Assembly: GCA_040394635.1 (NCBI GenBank)
Contig: JBEBRW010000029.1
Span: forward strand, 1-64,000
Length of the DNA stretch: 64,000 nt
Source of the DNA: UBA5239 sp040394635
GTDB taxonomy: Bacteria > Verrucomicrobiota > Lentisphaeria > Victivallales > Victivallaceae
Reading direction: 5' to 3'
The translations under genes were made by a program, and so were the position numbers. The notes under the pieces are model-generated. The model made no database searches. It was not told where the DNA came from and saw only the letters and a list, made by a program, of their open reading frames with translations. Each line of letters opens with the position of its first letter. Positions within the stretch are counted from its first letter, which is position 1. Below are positions 33,965 to 42,490 of the stretch, piece by piece.

Positions 33965-35560
33965 ATGCAATACTACGACAAGTTCATGGGCCTGGCAGTT
34001 CGTCTGCTGGAAAAATTGAGTGCGAAATTTTCACCGGTTCCGGAAGGAATCCGGCTGAAAAGGCTCGGCTATATCCTGATCGGAGTCTGGTTCATCTGCT
34101 GGAGCCTGATCCCGATGATTTTCCTGAAAGGCACCTTCATCGATATCCTCGAAAATATCGTCTGGGGACAGCATTTCCAGTTCGGTTATGACAAAAATCC
34201 GTACCTCGGCGCCTGGATCGGCCATGCCGGTTATGTGCTCTCCGGCGGCGGCATCTGGATCAATTACGCACTGAGCCAGGTTTTTGTCGGCATCGGCTTG
34301 CTGATGACCTGGAAACTGGCCCGGCGGCTGCTGCCCGAGGCGGAAGCGCTGCTCGCCATGGTGTTCATGCTCGGCATTAATTTCTACAGTCTGAAAGCCG
34401 CGGAACTGTGCGACGACGTCATGGAACTCGGTTTCTGGCCGCTGACGGTTTATTTCTTCTACTGCGCGCTGAAGGATTCGCACAAACTGCGCTACTGGGC
34501 GTTGACCGGATTATTTGCCGGTTGTTCGTTCATGGTCAAGTACTACGGCATCGTGCTCTTTGCTTCCATGGCGCTGGTGGTGGTATTCACTCCTGAGGGC
34601 CGAAAATCGTTCAAACACGCCGGTATTTACGTGGCGGGCCTGATCTTCGCCGTTATGACGCTGCCGAATGTGCTTTTTCTCCTGCAGTACGACCTGGTGG
34701 CCATCGATTACGCGCTGCGGCGCTCCCACGTGGGCGGCGCGGGCTGGTGGGGACACATCAAATACCCGATGCGGGCCATTGAACGTATTCTCGGGGTGCT
34801 GGCTCCGTCGCTGGTCATCTTTGTCCTGCTGTTTCTGGCGCGCGTCCGGCAAACGCCCAAAGTGCAACGCAATAAGTTCGATTCCGTGTTCCTGAATTTC
34901 ATGTGCTGGGGCCCGCTGGGGTTCACGCTGCTGTTTTCGGCGGTCAGCGGAGGCAAGATCAATTATTCGTGGGTACTGCCATGTTTCGCACTGGTGGGCG
35001 TGTATTTCTTCTATTATTACCGGCCGCTGGTCCGCGCGTTCAATTTCCGGGCGGCGGTGGCGCTGATTCTGGTAGCTGGGACGGTGTTCGGGGTGATTTT
35101 CGCCCTGCGCTCCACGTATCACCAGGGTTACAAGAAACGCAGCTCCGACTATGAGAATTTCCCCGGTCAGGCAGTCGCCGCCCTGGTCACCACGGAGTGG
35201 CACAAGTTCGCCGCCAAACCGCTGCCATATGTGATCGGCGAGCGGACCGAAGCGTGCCACATGACGCTCTTCTCCCCGGACCGCCCGAAACCCTATTTCT
35301 CCGCCAACCCGTTGTACAGCAACTGGATTAATGAGGAAGACCTGCTGAAATCCGGCGCGGCAATCGTCCTGCCGTGGCCGGAAGAAGGCATGCCGACCTG
35401 GTACAACAAACTGAAGGAGCGTGGCGTGCCGATGACCAAATTGATCACGGTAAAGACCGACCGCGCCGTGCCGGACTGGTTCATCGGCCTGATGGGCAAG
35501 CCCCCCAAACAGGTCGCATTCAGCTACTGCTTTATCCTCCCACAGGAATCAGACAAGTAA
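33965..35560 (+). CDS. GT39-type (PMT-like) membrane glycosyltransferase
   Basis: The 531-aa protein has about ten membrane segments and the GT39/ArnT-like plan: an acidic residue in the first outer loop (GTFIDILENIVWGQHFQFGYDKNPYLGAWIGH), then RLLPEAEALLAMVFMLGINFYSLKAAELCDDV and a soluble C-terminal part (about 400-531). These enzymes move a sugar from a polyprenyl-phosphate donor to lipid, protein or glycan on the outer face of the inner membrane. The acceptor is unknown. It resembles the protein encoded at 36978-38633 in type but not closely in sequence. It stands alone between mfd and a convergent operon. Confidence 0.85.
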   Translation: MQYYDKFMGLAVRLLEKLSAKFSPVPEGIRLKRLGYILIGVWFICWSLIPMIFLKGTFIDILENIVWGQHFQFGYDKNPYLGAWIGHAGYVLSGGGIWINYALSQVFVGIGLLMTWKLARRLLPEAEALLAMVFMLGINFYSLKAAELCDDVMELGFWPLTVYFFYCALKDSHKLRYWALTGLFAGCSFMVKYYGIVLFASMALVVVFTPEGRKSFKHAGIYVAGLIFAVMTLPNVLFLLQYDLVAIDYALRRSHVGGAGWWGHIKYPMRAIERILGVLAPSLVIFVLLFLARVRQTPKVQRNKFDSVFLNFMCWGPLGFTLLFSAVSGGKINYSWVLPCFALVGVYFFYYYRPLVRAFNFRAAVALILVAGTVFGVIFALRSTYHQGYKKRSSDYENFPGQAVAALVTTEWHKFAAKPLPYVIGERTEACHMTLFSPDRPKPYFSANPLYSNWINEEDLLKSGAAIVLPWPEEGMPTWYNKLKERGVPMTKLITVKTDRAVPDWFIGLMGKPPKQVAFSYCFILPQESDK

Positions 35561-35574
35561 GTTTACCGAAATCC

Positions 35575-35685
35575 AAGGTAGGGCCGTCTGTCCCAGACGG
35601 CCGTTCACCATGTACGATCAATCGCCTTGAAATCAGTCTATTACTCCCGGTATGAACGGCGCTCTGGGACAGACCGCCCTACCTT
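35575..35685. repeat. 33-bp inverted repeat between convergent genes
   Basis: Arms at 35575-35607 and 35653-35685 match as inverted copies at 30 of 33 positions around a 45-base centre. Each arm also folds on itself (for example GCCGTCT with AGACGGC around GTCCC). It fills the gap between two converging genes that end at 35560 and 35686, so it probably ends transcription both ways. It has the shape of a short non-autonomous mobile repeat. Confidence 0.75.
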
Positions 35686-36981
35686 TTAAGAGACAAATAA
35701 GCCGTCGCCGGTCAGCTTTGACGGGGTGACGGTGGTAATTTCGTGGAGCTGGATGTCCGGGCGGGCGTAGCTTATGTTGATGTAATTGTCGGACCAGCCG
35801 GTGAAAACGCCATTTTTTTCGCTCTCGAAAATCACGCCGACCGGAATTCCGATCTGGCTCTCGTGATAACGTTTCTTTGACTCTGCGGCAATCTGCTGCA
35901 GCTTCGCATAGCGTTCTTTGGCCACAGCGGCGGGCACCTGATCCGGCATGTTGGCGGCGGGCGTCCCTTTGCGCGGCGAATAACTGAAAATGTGGATATT
36001 GGCGAAGTTCATCGACTCGACCAGGCGGCACGATTCTTCGAAAAGCTCGTCCGTTTCGCCGGGGAAACCGACGATCAGGTCGGTGCCGAGGTGAATGCCG
36101 GGAATCGCCCGGCGCGCCGCCTCGGCGAACTCGCGGTACTGGGCGGCAGTGTATTTACGGTTCATGGCCCGAAGAATGGCGTCCGAACCGTGCTGCAGCG
36201 CCAGATGCAGGAAGCGGCAGACCTTCGGGTTACGCGCCATGGTTTCGATCAGTTCGCGGTTGTCCGGGTGCGGCTCGGTCGAACTCAGGCGGATGCGGTA
36301 ACTGCTTGGATACGAGCAGAGTTTATTGATCAGGTCCGTCAGCGTCCGGTCGCCGTCGTGATAGGCACAGATATTGACGCCGGTCAGGACGATTTCGTGA
36401 AAGCCGCGCGCCAGAAGTTGTTCGAAATCGGCGATGATCTCATCCCAGGCGCGCGAGCGCTCCGGCCCGCGGGCGTAGGGCACGATGCAGTATGAACAGA
36501 AGTTCTCGCACCCCTCCTGAACCTTGATGAAGGCGCGGCTCTTGAACGGAAATTCGGCCACGGCGTTTTCGCGAAACACGTCACCATGCTTTTCGTTCAG
36601 GCTGAAGTGAGCCTTCCGACGCTCCGTACCGTCAAAAAGGTCGTGAATCCGGGCGATGATGCTTTTCTTGTCCGGGTTCGGGATTACCAGATCGGCCGCG
36701 CCGTCCTCTTCCCACTGCGCGTGGTCGGTCTCGGCACTGCAGCCGGTGATGATGACCTTGCAGTTCGGATGCTGTTTCTTGAATTTGCGCGCCGCCTGAC
36801 GGCTCTTCTGCGCCGCCGTGCCGGTCACGCTGCAGGAATTGATGATAAAAAGGTCCACGGGACCCTCGAAATCCGCCTCAACCACCTGCCAGCCGTCCAG
36901 CCGCAGCCGTCCGCAGATCAACGCCGAATCGGCCTGATTCAAACGGCACCCGATGGTGTGGATGACCGCCGTGCCGCTCAT
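35686..36981 (-). CDS. mtaB: MtaB, tRNA ms2t6A methylthiotransferase
   Basis: The 431-aa radical SAM enzyme has the three domains of the MiaB/MtaB group: UPF0004 (about 1-125, with cysteines in HTIGCRLNQADSA, INSCSVT and ITGCSAE), radical SAM (about 145-370, CENFCSYCIVPYARGPERSR with CxxxCxxC) and TRAM (about 375-431). GCRLNQ and the shorter length favour MtaB over MiaB. It adds a methylthio group to t6A37 of tRNAs reading ANN codons. The start overlaps the stop of the upstream glycosyltransferase gene in an ATGA arrangement. Confidence 0.93.
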   Translation of the reverse strand: MSGTAVIHTIGCRLNQADSALICGRLRLDGWQVVEADFEGPVDLFIINSCSVTGTAAQKSRQAARKFKKQHPNCKVIITGCSAETDHAQWEEDGAADLVIPNPDKKSIIARIHDLFDGTERRKAHFSLNEKHGDVFRENAVAEFPFKSRAFIKVQEGCENFCSYCIVPYARGPERSRAWDEIIADFEQLLARGFHEIVLTGVNICAYHDGDRTLTDLINKLCSYPSSYRIRLSSTEPHPDNRELIETMARNPKVCRFLHLALQHGSDAILRAMNRKYTAAQYREFAEAARRAIPGIHLGTDLIVGFPGETDELFEESCRLVESMNFANIHIFSYSPRKGTPAANMPDQVPAAVAKERYAKLQQIAAESKKRYHESQIGIPVGVIFESEKNGVFTGWSDNYINISYARPDIQLHEITTVTPSKLTGDGLFVS

Positions 36982-38633
36982 GGCTTCGGCTCTCCGGTCA
37001 CACGCAGCAGCACGCAGTCGCGGCGGCCGATGCGGCCCTTGGCCAACACCTCGGCGCGATTGCGGTCATCCTCGCCGACCCGCTTCAGCCAGCGGTCCTC
37101 GCGCGAGACGATCAGCGTGCCGGCGGGCAGCGATTTCAGGTCCGGCTGGCCCTCGTTCAGGTATTTCGGCACGAAGATGCGTTTGCGCTCCACGTGCAGC
37201 ATGTATTTGTTTTCGTCACCGTCGGGACCGAGGAAAATGAAGTACAGGGGCTGTCCGTCCGGACGCAATGTCTCCACTTCATCCACAAACTTATCGGAAG
37301 TCATGGTGAACTGTGCGATGGGCTCGACCATCATGATCCGGGCCAGCACCACGGTGAAAACCATGATAACCACGATCATCAGATTGCGGTCGCGCCGTTT
37401 GATGCCCTTGCGCAAACAGATTACCGCCAGGCAGAACACGCCCAGCACCATGGAAGGCACCATCAGCGGCAAGGAGATTTCCACGCCGTCAAGCTTTTCG
37501 ATGACCTCCGGCATGCGAAGAATCCACGCGCCGATCCACAAACCGATCAACGCGAAAAACGGCACGGCACAGAACAACCGGATCGCCCAGCGCCGCAGCC
37601 AGGTCAGGAATTTCAGGCGGTCAGGGTTGCTGAACAACAGCGCCGCCAGCAGCGCCGCAGCCGGGATCGCCCCAGTGACATAACGCAGGTGCTTGGTTCC
37701 GGGCACACTCATGCCCACCAGGATAATCAGCATCCACACAGCCAGCAGCTGGATTTTTTGAATCTTCGGCTCCTGACGGAGCAGGAACATTTTTTTGCGG
37801 AAGCAGTAAATATAAGTGCCGAGCACGGCCATGCCGAGGGGGTACGTGATGGCGTAGCTGCCAAGCGCGTCGGCGAAATAATACCACGGCGGCTTGACGT
37901 TGCTCAGCCGGTTGCCGATCTGCATGTACCAGAATTCTTTGTAAAAGGCATCGCCGCCGCAGCGGTAGGAGAACCACGCCCACAGCGCCAGCAGTCCCGC
38001 CAGGATCACCGCCCCCGACGCACCAAGAATGAACAGCCGCAGGAAACGCCCGGCGATCAGGCAATACGCCACGAAGACCGCCGTCGGCACGATCACGCCG
38101 ATTGGGCCGCGGGCGAGGAATCCCAGGATCATCAGCACCGGCAGCCACCACAGCCGCAGGTATTTCTTGTCCTCGTCGGCGGTATAAAGCAGGTAAAAAC
38201 CGACTATCGCCGCCAACGCCGGGTAGGCATCCAGCGAGACGATCCGGCCAATGTTGAGGATTTCCCATGAACTGAACATCAGCAGCGCCGCGATCAATCC
38301 GTGGTAATGCGAGTACATCCGGCAGCCGATTTTGTAGACGAACATGACGATAAACGCCATGGCGATGGCCGACGGCAGCACGATCGTCAGCCAGTTGATT
38401 TTTCCGAAAATCAGCGACGACCAGTACATCAGGATCACCGGGATCGACGTATAGTCCGGGTAGAATTTGCCGTAAAGCTGCGGAAAGGGGTAAATGCCGT
38501 TTTCGCTCATTTCATGAACGAACAGCGCGAACCGGGTGTCGATCATCAGGATTTCCTGCCGGGCCAGTCCGATCGTGCAAACCAACAGCGCGCCGGCGAA
38601 AACCAGCCACTGTACTACTTTCGTGTTCTTCAA
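36978..38633 (-). CDS. GT39-type membrane glycosyltransferase
   Basis: The 551-aa protein has many membrane segments and an ArnT/PMT-like start: a first helix followed by IDTRFALFVHEMSENGIYPFPQLYGKFYPDYTSIPVILMYW, with the acidic outer-loop residue and the D-Y-T-S-x-P pattern. The soluble C-terminal part spans about 430-551. It is probably a polyprenyl-phosphate-sugar-dependent transferase acting on lipid A or a surface glycan; the substrate is not known. It lies between proA (13 bases upstream) and mtaB (overlapping), a mixed operon. Confidence 0.85.
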   Translation of the reverse strand: MKNTKVVQWLVFAGALLVCTIGLARQEILMIDTRFALFVHEMSENGIYPFPQLYGKFYPDYTSIPVILMYWSSLIFGKINWLTIVLPSAIAMAFIVMFVYKIGCRMYSHYHGLIAALLMFSSWEILNIGRIVSLDAYPALAAIVGFYLLYTADEDKKYLRLWWLPVLMILGFLARGPIGVIVPTAVFVAYCLIAGRFLRLFILGASGAVILAGLLALWAWFSYRCGGDAFYKEFWYMQIGNRLSNVKPPWYYFADALGSYAITYPLGMAVLGTYIYCFRKKMFLLRQEPKIQKIQLLAVWMLIILVGMSVPGTKHLRYVTGAIPAAALLAALLFSNPDRLKFLTWLRRWAIRLFCAVPFFALIGLWIGAWILRMPEVIEKLDGVEISLPLMVPSMVLGVFCLAVICLRKGIKRRDRNLMIVVIMVFTVVLARIMMVEPIAQFTMTSDKFVDEVETLRPDGQPLYFIFLGPDGDENKYMLHVERKRIFVPKYLNEGQPDLKSLPAGTLIVSREDRWLKRVGEDDRNRAEVLAKGRIGRRDCVLLRVTGEPKP

Positions 38634-38646
38634 TGCCGTTCTCCCG

Positions 38647-39918
38647 TCAGTCCCGGATCTGTCCGGTACCGAAAATCAGGTACTTGTAGGAAGTCAGTTC
38701 TTCGAGCCCCATCGGGCCGCGCGCATGCAGTTTGTCGGTGCTGATGCCGATTTCCGCGCCCATGCCGAACTCGCCGCCGTCGGTAAACCGGGTGGAGGCG
38801 TTCTGGTAAACGGTGGCGGAGTCGACTTCCAGCATGAATTTGGCGGCGCGCTCCTGATTGTTGGTCAGGATGCCGTCGCTGTGGTGCGAACCATATTTAT
38901 TGATGTGGATGATGGCCTCTTCCAGCGTGTCGACCAGCTTCACGGTCAGCACCAGGTCGAGGTACTCGGTGTAGTAGTCGTGCTCGGTGGCGGGCTTGAC
39001 GTTTTTGTCCCACTGCATCATGCGCTCATCGCCGCGCAGCTCGATGCCGCGCTCCTCCATGGCCTTCAGAAACGGCGGGATGAAGGAGGGGGCGATCTTC
39101 GCATTGATCAACAGCGTTTCGAGGGCGTTGCAGGCGCTCGGGCGCTGGTATTTGGCGTTGTCGATGATCTTGATGGCGTTTTCGATCTCGCAATCGTCGT
39201 CCACGTACAGGTGGCACACGCCCTTGTAATGCTTGATGACCGGGATGGTGGACTGCTCGACCACCGTGCGAATCAGCCCTTCGCCGCCGCGCGGAATGAT
39301 CAAACTGATGTATTCGTCCATTTTCAGGAGTACGCTCACGGCCTGGCGGTCGGTCCACTCAACGAGCTGTACCGCGCCGTCCGGCAACCCGGCGGCGATA
39401 CCGGCCTTGTTCATGCAGTCGGCCAGGATCAGATTGGAGTTGAACGCCTCGGAGCCGCCGCGCAGGATCACCGCGTTGCCGGCCTTCAGGCACAGCCCGG
39501 CGGCATCCACGGTGACGTTCGGGCGCGATTCATAAATGATGCCGATGACGCCGAGCGGCACCGAAATTTTCCTGATTTTCAGCCCGTTCGGGCGCGTCAC
39601 TTCGGCCAATACCCGGCCGACGGGGTCGGCCAGCCGTGAGACTTCGCGCAGGCCGTCGGACATTTCCTTGATGCGCTTCGCATCCAGCCGCAGCCGGTCG
39701 AGCATGGCGCTGGAGAGCCCGGCTTCGCGCCCTGCCCTCAGGTCCAGCTCGTTGGCGGTGATGATCTCTTTTTCCAGCCGGTCGATGGCGTCGGCCATCT
39801 TATTCAGAATCACGTTCTTTTCATCGGGTTTCAACGTCGCCAGCGCACGCGATGCGTTCAAGGCTTTCTCACCCATTTTCTGCATGACCGACTTTATTTC
39901 ATTGATATCAACTGCCAT
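38647..39918 (-). CDS. proA: ProA, gamma-glutamyl phosphate reductase
   Basis: The 423-aa protein matches ProA along its length: LRLDAKRIKEMSDGLREVSRLADPVG, PLGVIGIIYESRPNVTVDAAGLCLKAGNAVILRGGSEA, LIIPRGGEGLI, the catalytic Cys in YQRPSACNALETLL, and DSATVYQNASTRFTDGGEFGMGAEIGISTDKLHARGPMGL near the end. It reduces gamma-glutamyl phosphate to the semialdehyde in proline synthesis. AAGGAT precedes the ATG at 39918; an open frame back to 39960 lacks family sequence. Its partner proB is not in the window. Confidence 0.97.
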   Translation of the reverse strand: MAVDINEIKSVMQKMGEKALNASRALATLKPDEKNVILNKMADAIDRLEKEIITANELDLRAGREAGLSSAMLDRLRLDAKRIKEMSDGLREVSRLADPVGRVLAEVTRPNGLKIRKISVPLGVIGIIYESRPNVTVDAAGLCLKAGNAVILRGGSEAFNSNLILADCMNKAGIAAGLPDGAVQLVEWTDRQAVSVLLKMDEYISLIIPRGGEGLIRTVVEQSTIPVIKHYKGVCHLYVDDDCEIENAIKIIDNAKYQRPSACNALETLLINAKIAPSFIPPFLKAMEERGIELRGDERMMQWDKNVKPATEHDYYTEYLDLVLTVKLVDTLEEAIIHINKYGSHHSDGILTNNQERAAKFMLEVDSATVYQNASTRFTDGGEFGMGAEIGISTDKLHARGPMGLEELTSYKYLIFGTGQIRD

Positions 39919-39979
39919 ATCCTTATCCTCGTATTTTATTACCAATTGATAATATATCACCCGAATGAGGTATTTTCAA

Positions 39980-40558
39980 TTAAATTTGCATCAGAATCAG
40001 GCCCAAAATCCCGGCTCCAAGCAGCAGGTAGACCTGATTGACTTTCCACTTGATCTCAACCAGCAGGACGACGGCGAAGATCACCAGTCCCTGCCAGCAG
40101 AGGCCGAACGAACCGGCGGCGCTCTCCCACAGGCTTTTCAATGGCGCCGAAAACACCGACGTCTCCGCGAAGAAAATCACCGCCGCGCCGATCAGTCCCA
40201 GCACCACCGGGCGGATGCCGCTCAGCGCCTGCTGCAGGAAACGGTTGTCGCGGAATTTGGCGATGAAGGCCGCCACCAGCATCACGATGATCAGCGACGG
40301 CGTCATCACCCCCAACGTCGCCGCCACCGAGCCGAGCACTCCCGCCTGCTGGTAGCCGATGTACGTGGCGGCGTTCAGCCCCACCGGGCCCGGCGTGATC
40401 TGTGCCAGCGCCACCAGCGCGCCGAATTCCTCGCCGCTCAGGTACTGGTGACGGTACACCAGTTCGTCCTGGAACAGCGGAATCATCGCATAGCCGCCGC
40501 CGAAGGTGAACACCCCGATTTTTGCAAAGAGGTAATACAAATACAGGATCTGCATCAT
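39980..40558 (-). CDS. Chromate transporter family protein, second half
   Basis: The 192-aa membrane protein is one CHR domain: FAKIGVFTFGGGYAMIPLFQDELV, then ALAQITPGPVGLNAATYIGYQQAG, as in ChrA. CHR proteins either hold two such domains or are made as two short proteins. This gene overlaps the preceding CHR gene by 4 bases, so the two probably form a heterodimer. Family members export chromate by exchange with other anions; the real substrate here is open. Confidence 0.9.
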   Translation of the reverse strand: MMQILYLYYLFAKIGVFTFGGGYAMIPLFQDELVYRHQYLSGEEFGALVALAQITPGPVGLNAATYIGYQQAGVLGSVAATLGVMTPSLIIVMLVAAFIAKFRDNRFLQQALSGIRPVVLGLIGAAVIFFAETSVFSAPLKSLWESAAGSFGLCWQGLVIFAVVLLVEIKWKVNQVYLLLGAGILGLILMQI

Positions 40559-41145
40559 TTATCCCCCAGCGAAGTTTTGAAACGGATAAGCTGGTACAGC
40601 CCCATCCCGAGCCCGAGTGCCGCGCCAAGCACGATCATCCAGATGGCGTTGAACTCAAAAAATACCAGTCCGATGAACGCCGCCGCCGCGATGACCACCG
40701 CCGCTTTGCTCTTCAGGATTTGCCTGGAAAGTTTGATGACCGACAGCAAAATCAGCGCGCACACCGCCGCGCGGATGCCCAGAAATGCATGGGCCAGATG
40801 TTGATTGTCCTTGAAAAAACTGATGAACGCCGCCACCAGCACGATCACCGTAAACGGCGGCACCACCACCCCGAACGCCGCGCTGACCGCCCCCGGTATC
40901 CCGGCCGTACGGTAACCGATCAGAATCCCCATGTTGATGGCGATAATTCCCGGCATCGACTGCATGACCGCCACCACGTCGACCATTTCCTCATCGGTCA
41001 TCCAGTGGCGTTTTTCGACGAATTCACGGCTGATCAGCGGCAGCATGGCCAGCCCGCCGCCTACCGATACCGCCGAAATTTTGAAGAAAACCGTAAACAG
41101 CGTCCGGACCCGGTTTTCCCGGATATCCGAAACCTCACTGGGCAT
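40555..41145 (-). CDS. Chromate transporter family protein, first half
   Basis: The 196-aa membrane protein is a single CHR domain: FFKISAVSVGGGLAMLPLISREFVE, then AVMQSMPGIIAINMGILIGYRTAG. The start is taken at the ATG at 41145 (41148 is equally possible); it overlaps the end of the PEGA lipoprotein gene. The open frame further upstream runs antisense-like through that gene without family sequence. It pairs with the CHR gene at 39980. Confidence 0.9.
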   Translation of the reverse strand: MPSEVSDIRENRVRTLFTVFFKISAVSVGGGLAMLPLISREFVEKRHWMTDEEMVDVVAVMQSMPGIIAINMGILIGYRTAGIPGAVSAAFGVVVPPFTVIVLVAAFISFFKDNQHLAHAFLGIRAAVCALILLSVIKLSRQILKSKAAVVIAAAAFIGLVFFEFNAIWMIVLGAALGLGMGLYQLIRFKTSLGDK

Positions 41146-42490
41146 CATCGCCGGAATCTTCCAGTTTTTTGATGTACTCGATTTTGCTGCGTTCCAGCCG
41201 TACCCGGACGCCCTGTTCGGGGCTGTAGTAAATATACGCGGCGTCCTCGGAGTTGATCTGCACCATCTCGCTGCGGCTGCCCTTGATTTTAAGCTCGGCA
41301 TTGGCCACCCACATCGTAACGGCCGCCACGCGGGTGATTTCGCCTTTTTTCAGTACGACCTTCTGAGTGATCCGGTCGGGCCTGGCGCGCTTGTGGGCGA
41401 AAATCAGGGTGTACTCGCCCGCATTCAGGTCGCGCAGGGAAATCGTCTTCGAGAGGTATTCGCTCTCTCCCTTTTCGGTCACGCCGATGACCTTGCCGTT
41501 CATGTACACCGTGACCCCCGGCGGGTTCACCACCAGGTCGATGCCGCTGGTGTTCCGGGTCATGTCCAGCTCGACGAGTTGTTTGCCGCCGCGGGCGATC
41601 TCGACCTCGCGGGTCACGGTATCGTAACCGTCCTTGCTGATCGTGACCGTATAGTTGCCGGCCTTGATCGAGTCGATTTTCAACGGGGTCAGCCCCTGGG
41701 TCTTGTCATCGATTTTAACTTCCGCCTTGTCGGGCTTGGAAATCACTTCCAGCGAGCCGGCAAGTTCGACCATCGGGATATTTTCCTCATGTTCCGTGTT
41801 CTTCGTCACGATCACGTTGCGATTGATTTCGGCATAGCCGGGCGAACTGATTTTCAGGTTGTACGCCCCTTCTTCAAGGTTGGTCCGGTACTCCGTGTGC
41901 CCCACCAGCTTGTCGTTGATATACACTGCGGCACGCGACGGCTCGGACTTGACCACCAGCACGCCGATGTTGCTGGCCATGGGCACCGCAACCTCGACCG
42001 GACGGGGACCGGCGACCTTCCACGAAACGGGCTTCGGCTCAAATCCGCTCTTGTCCAGCATGGCCTCATATGTGCCCAGCGGCAAATCCTGCAGGATCAG
42101 CGGCGTCACGCCCTTCAATTCGCCTTTGATCGTAACCCGCGCGCCCGCCGGTTCGGTCACAATCATCACTTTGCCGGTGAGCGGTTTGAGCGTGACGGTA
42201 CGCTCGGTCCGGCTGCCTTTTTCCAGATTCAAATTCAGCCAGGCGGATTCATAACCCGCCGCACGCACTTCAAAGAGATAATTCCCGGGGTCCCGGACCG
42301 GGATCTGAAACGGGGTTTTGCCGATTTCCTTGTTCGTTTTGGACAGGATCACCGCGGCCTTGTCCGGCACCGAATTGATCACCAGAATGGTCTGCACCGG
42401 TTCCTCTTTTTTGGCACAGCCGCAAATCAGGAGCGGCAGCGCCAACGCGGCCAAGGTCATATTGAAAATCCATTTTCTCATCGTTTTCAT
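41135..42490 (-). CDS. PEGA-repeat lipoprotein of the Tad locus
   Basis: The 451-aa product has a lipoprotein signal (LALPLLICGC, lipid-modified Cys near 25) and about five PEGA-type repeats, each with a S-x-P-x-x-A-x-V-x-(I/L) strand followed by G.TPL or a similar turn (for example VTEPAGARVTIKGELKGVTPL, SKPDKAEVKIDDKTQGLTPL). PEGA domains occur in surface and S-layer-type proteins. The ATG at 42490 overlaps the stop of the FHA gene (ATGA), so it belongs to the Tad-type operon. Anchoring of a surface apparatus is a possible role, by inference. Confidence 0.87.
   Translation of the reverse strand: MKTMRKWIFNMTLAALALPLLICGCAKKEEPVQTILVINSVPDKAAVILSKTNKEIGKTPFQIPVRDPGNYLFEVRAAGYESAWLNLNLEKGSRTERTVTLKPLTGKVMIVTEPAGARVTIKGELKGVTPLILQDLPLGTYEAMLDKSGFEPKPVSWKVAGPRPVEVAVPMASNIGVLVVKSEPSRAAVYINDKLVGHTEYRTNLEEGAYNLKISSPGYAEINRNVIVTKNTEHEENIPMVELAGSLEVISKPDKAEVKIDDKTQGLTPLKIDSIKAGNYTVTISKDGYDTVTREVEIARGGKQLVELDMTRNTSGIDLVVNPPGVTVYMNGKVIGVTEKGESEYLSKTISLRDLNAGEYTLIFAHKRARPDRITQKVVLKKGEITRVAAVTMWVANAELKIKGSRSEMVQINSEDAAYIYYSPEQGVRVRLERSKIEYIKKLEDSGDDAQ

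Noticed and set aside
39980..41145. Chromate transporter split in two as a frameshifted gene
   Set aside because: Both halves are complete CHR domains with own starts and a 4-base overlap; the two-gene form is an established type.
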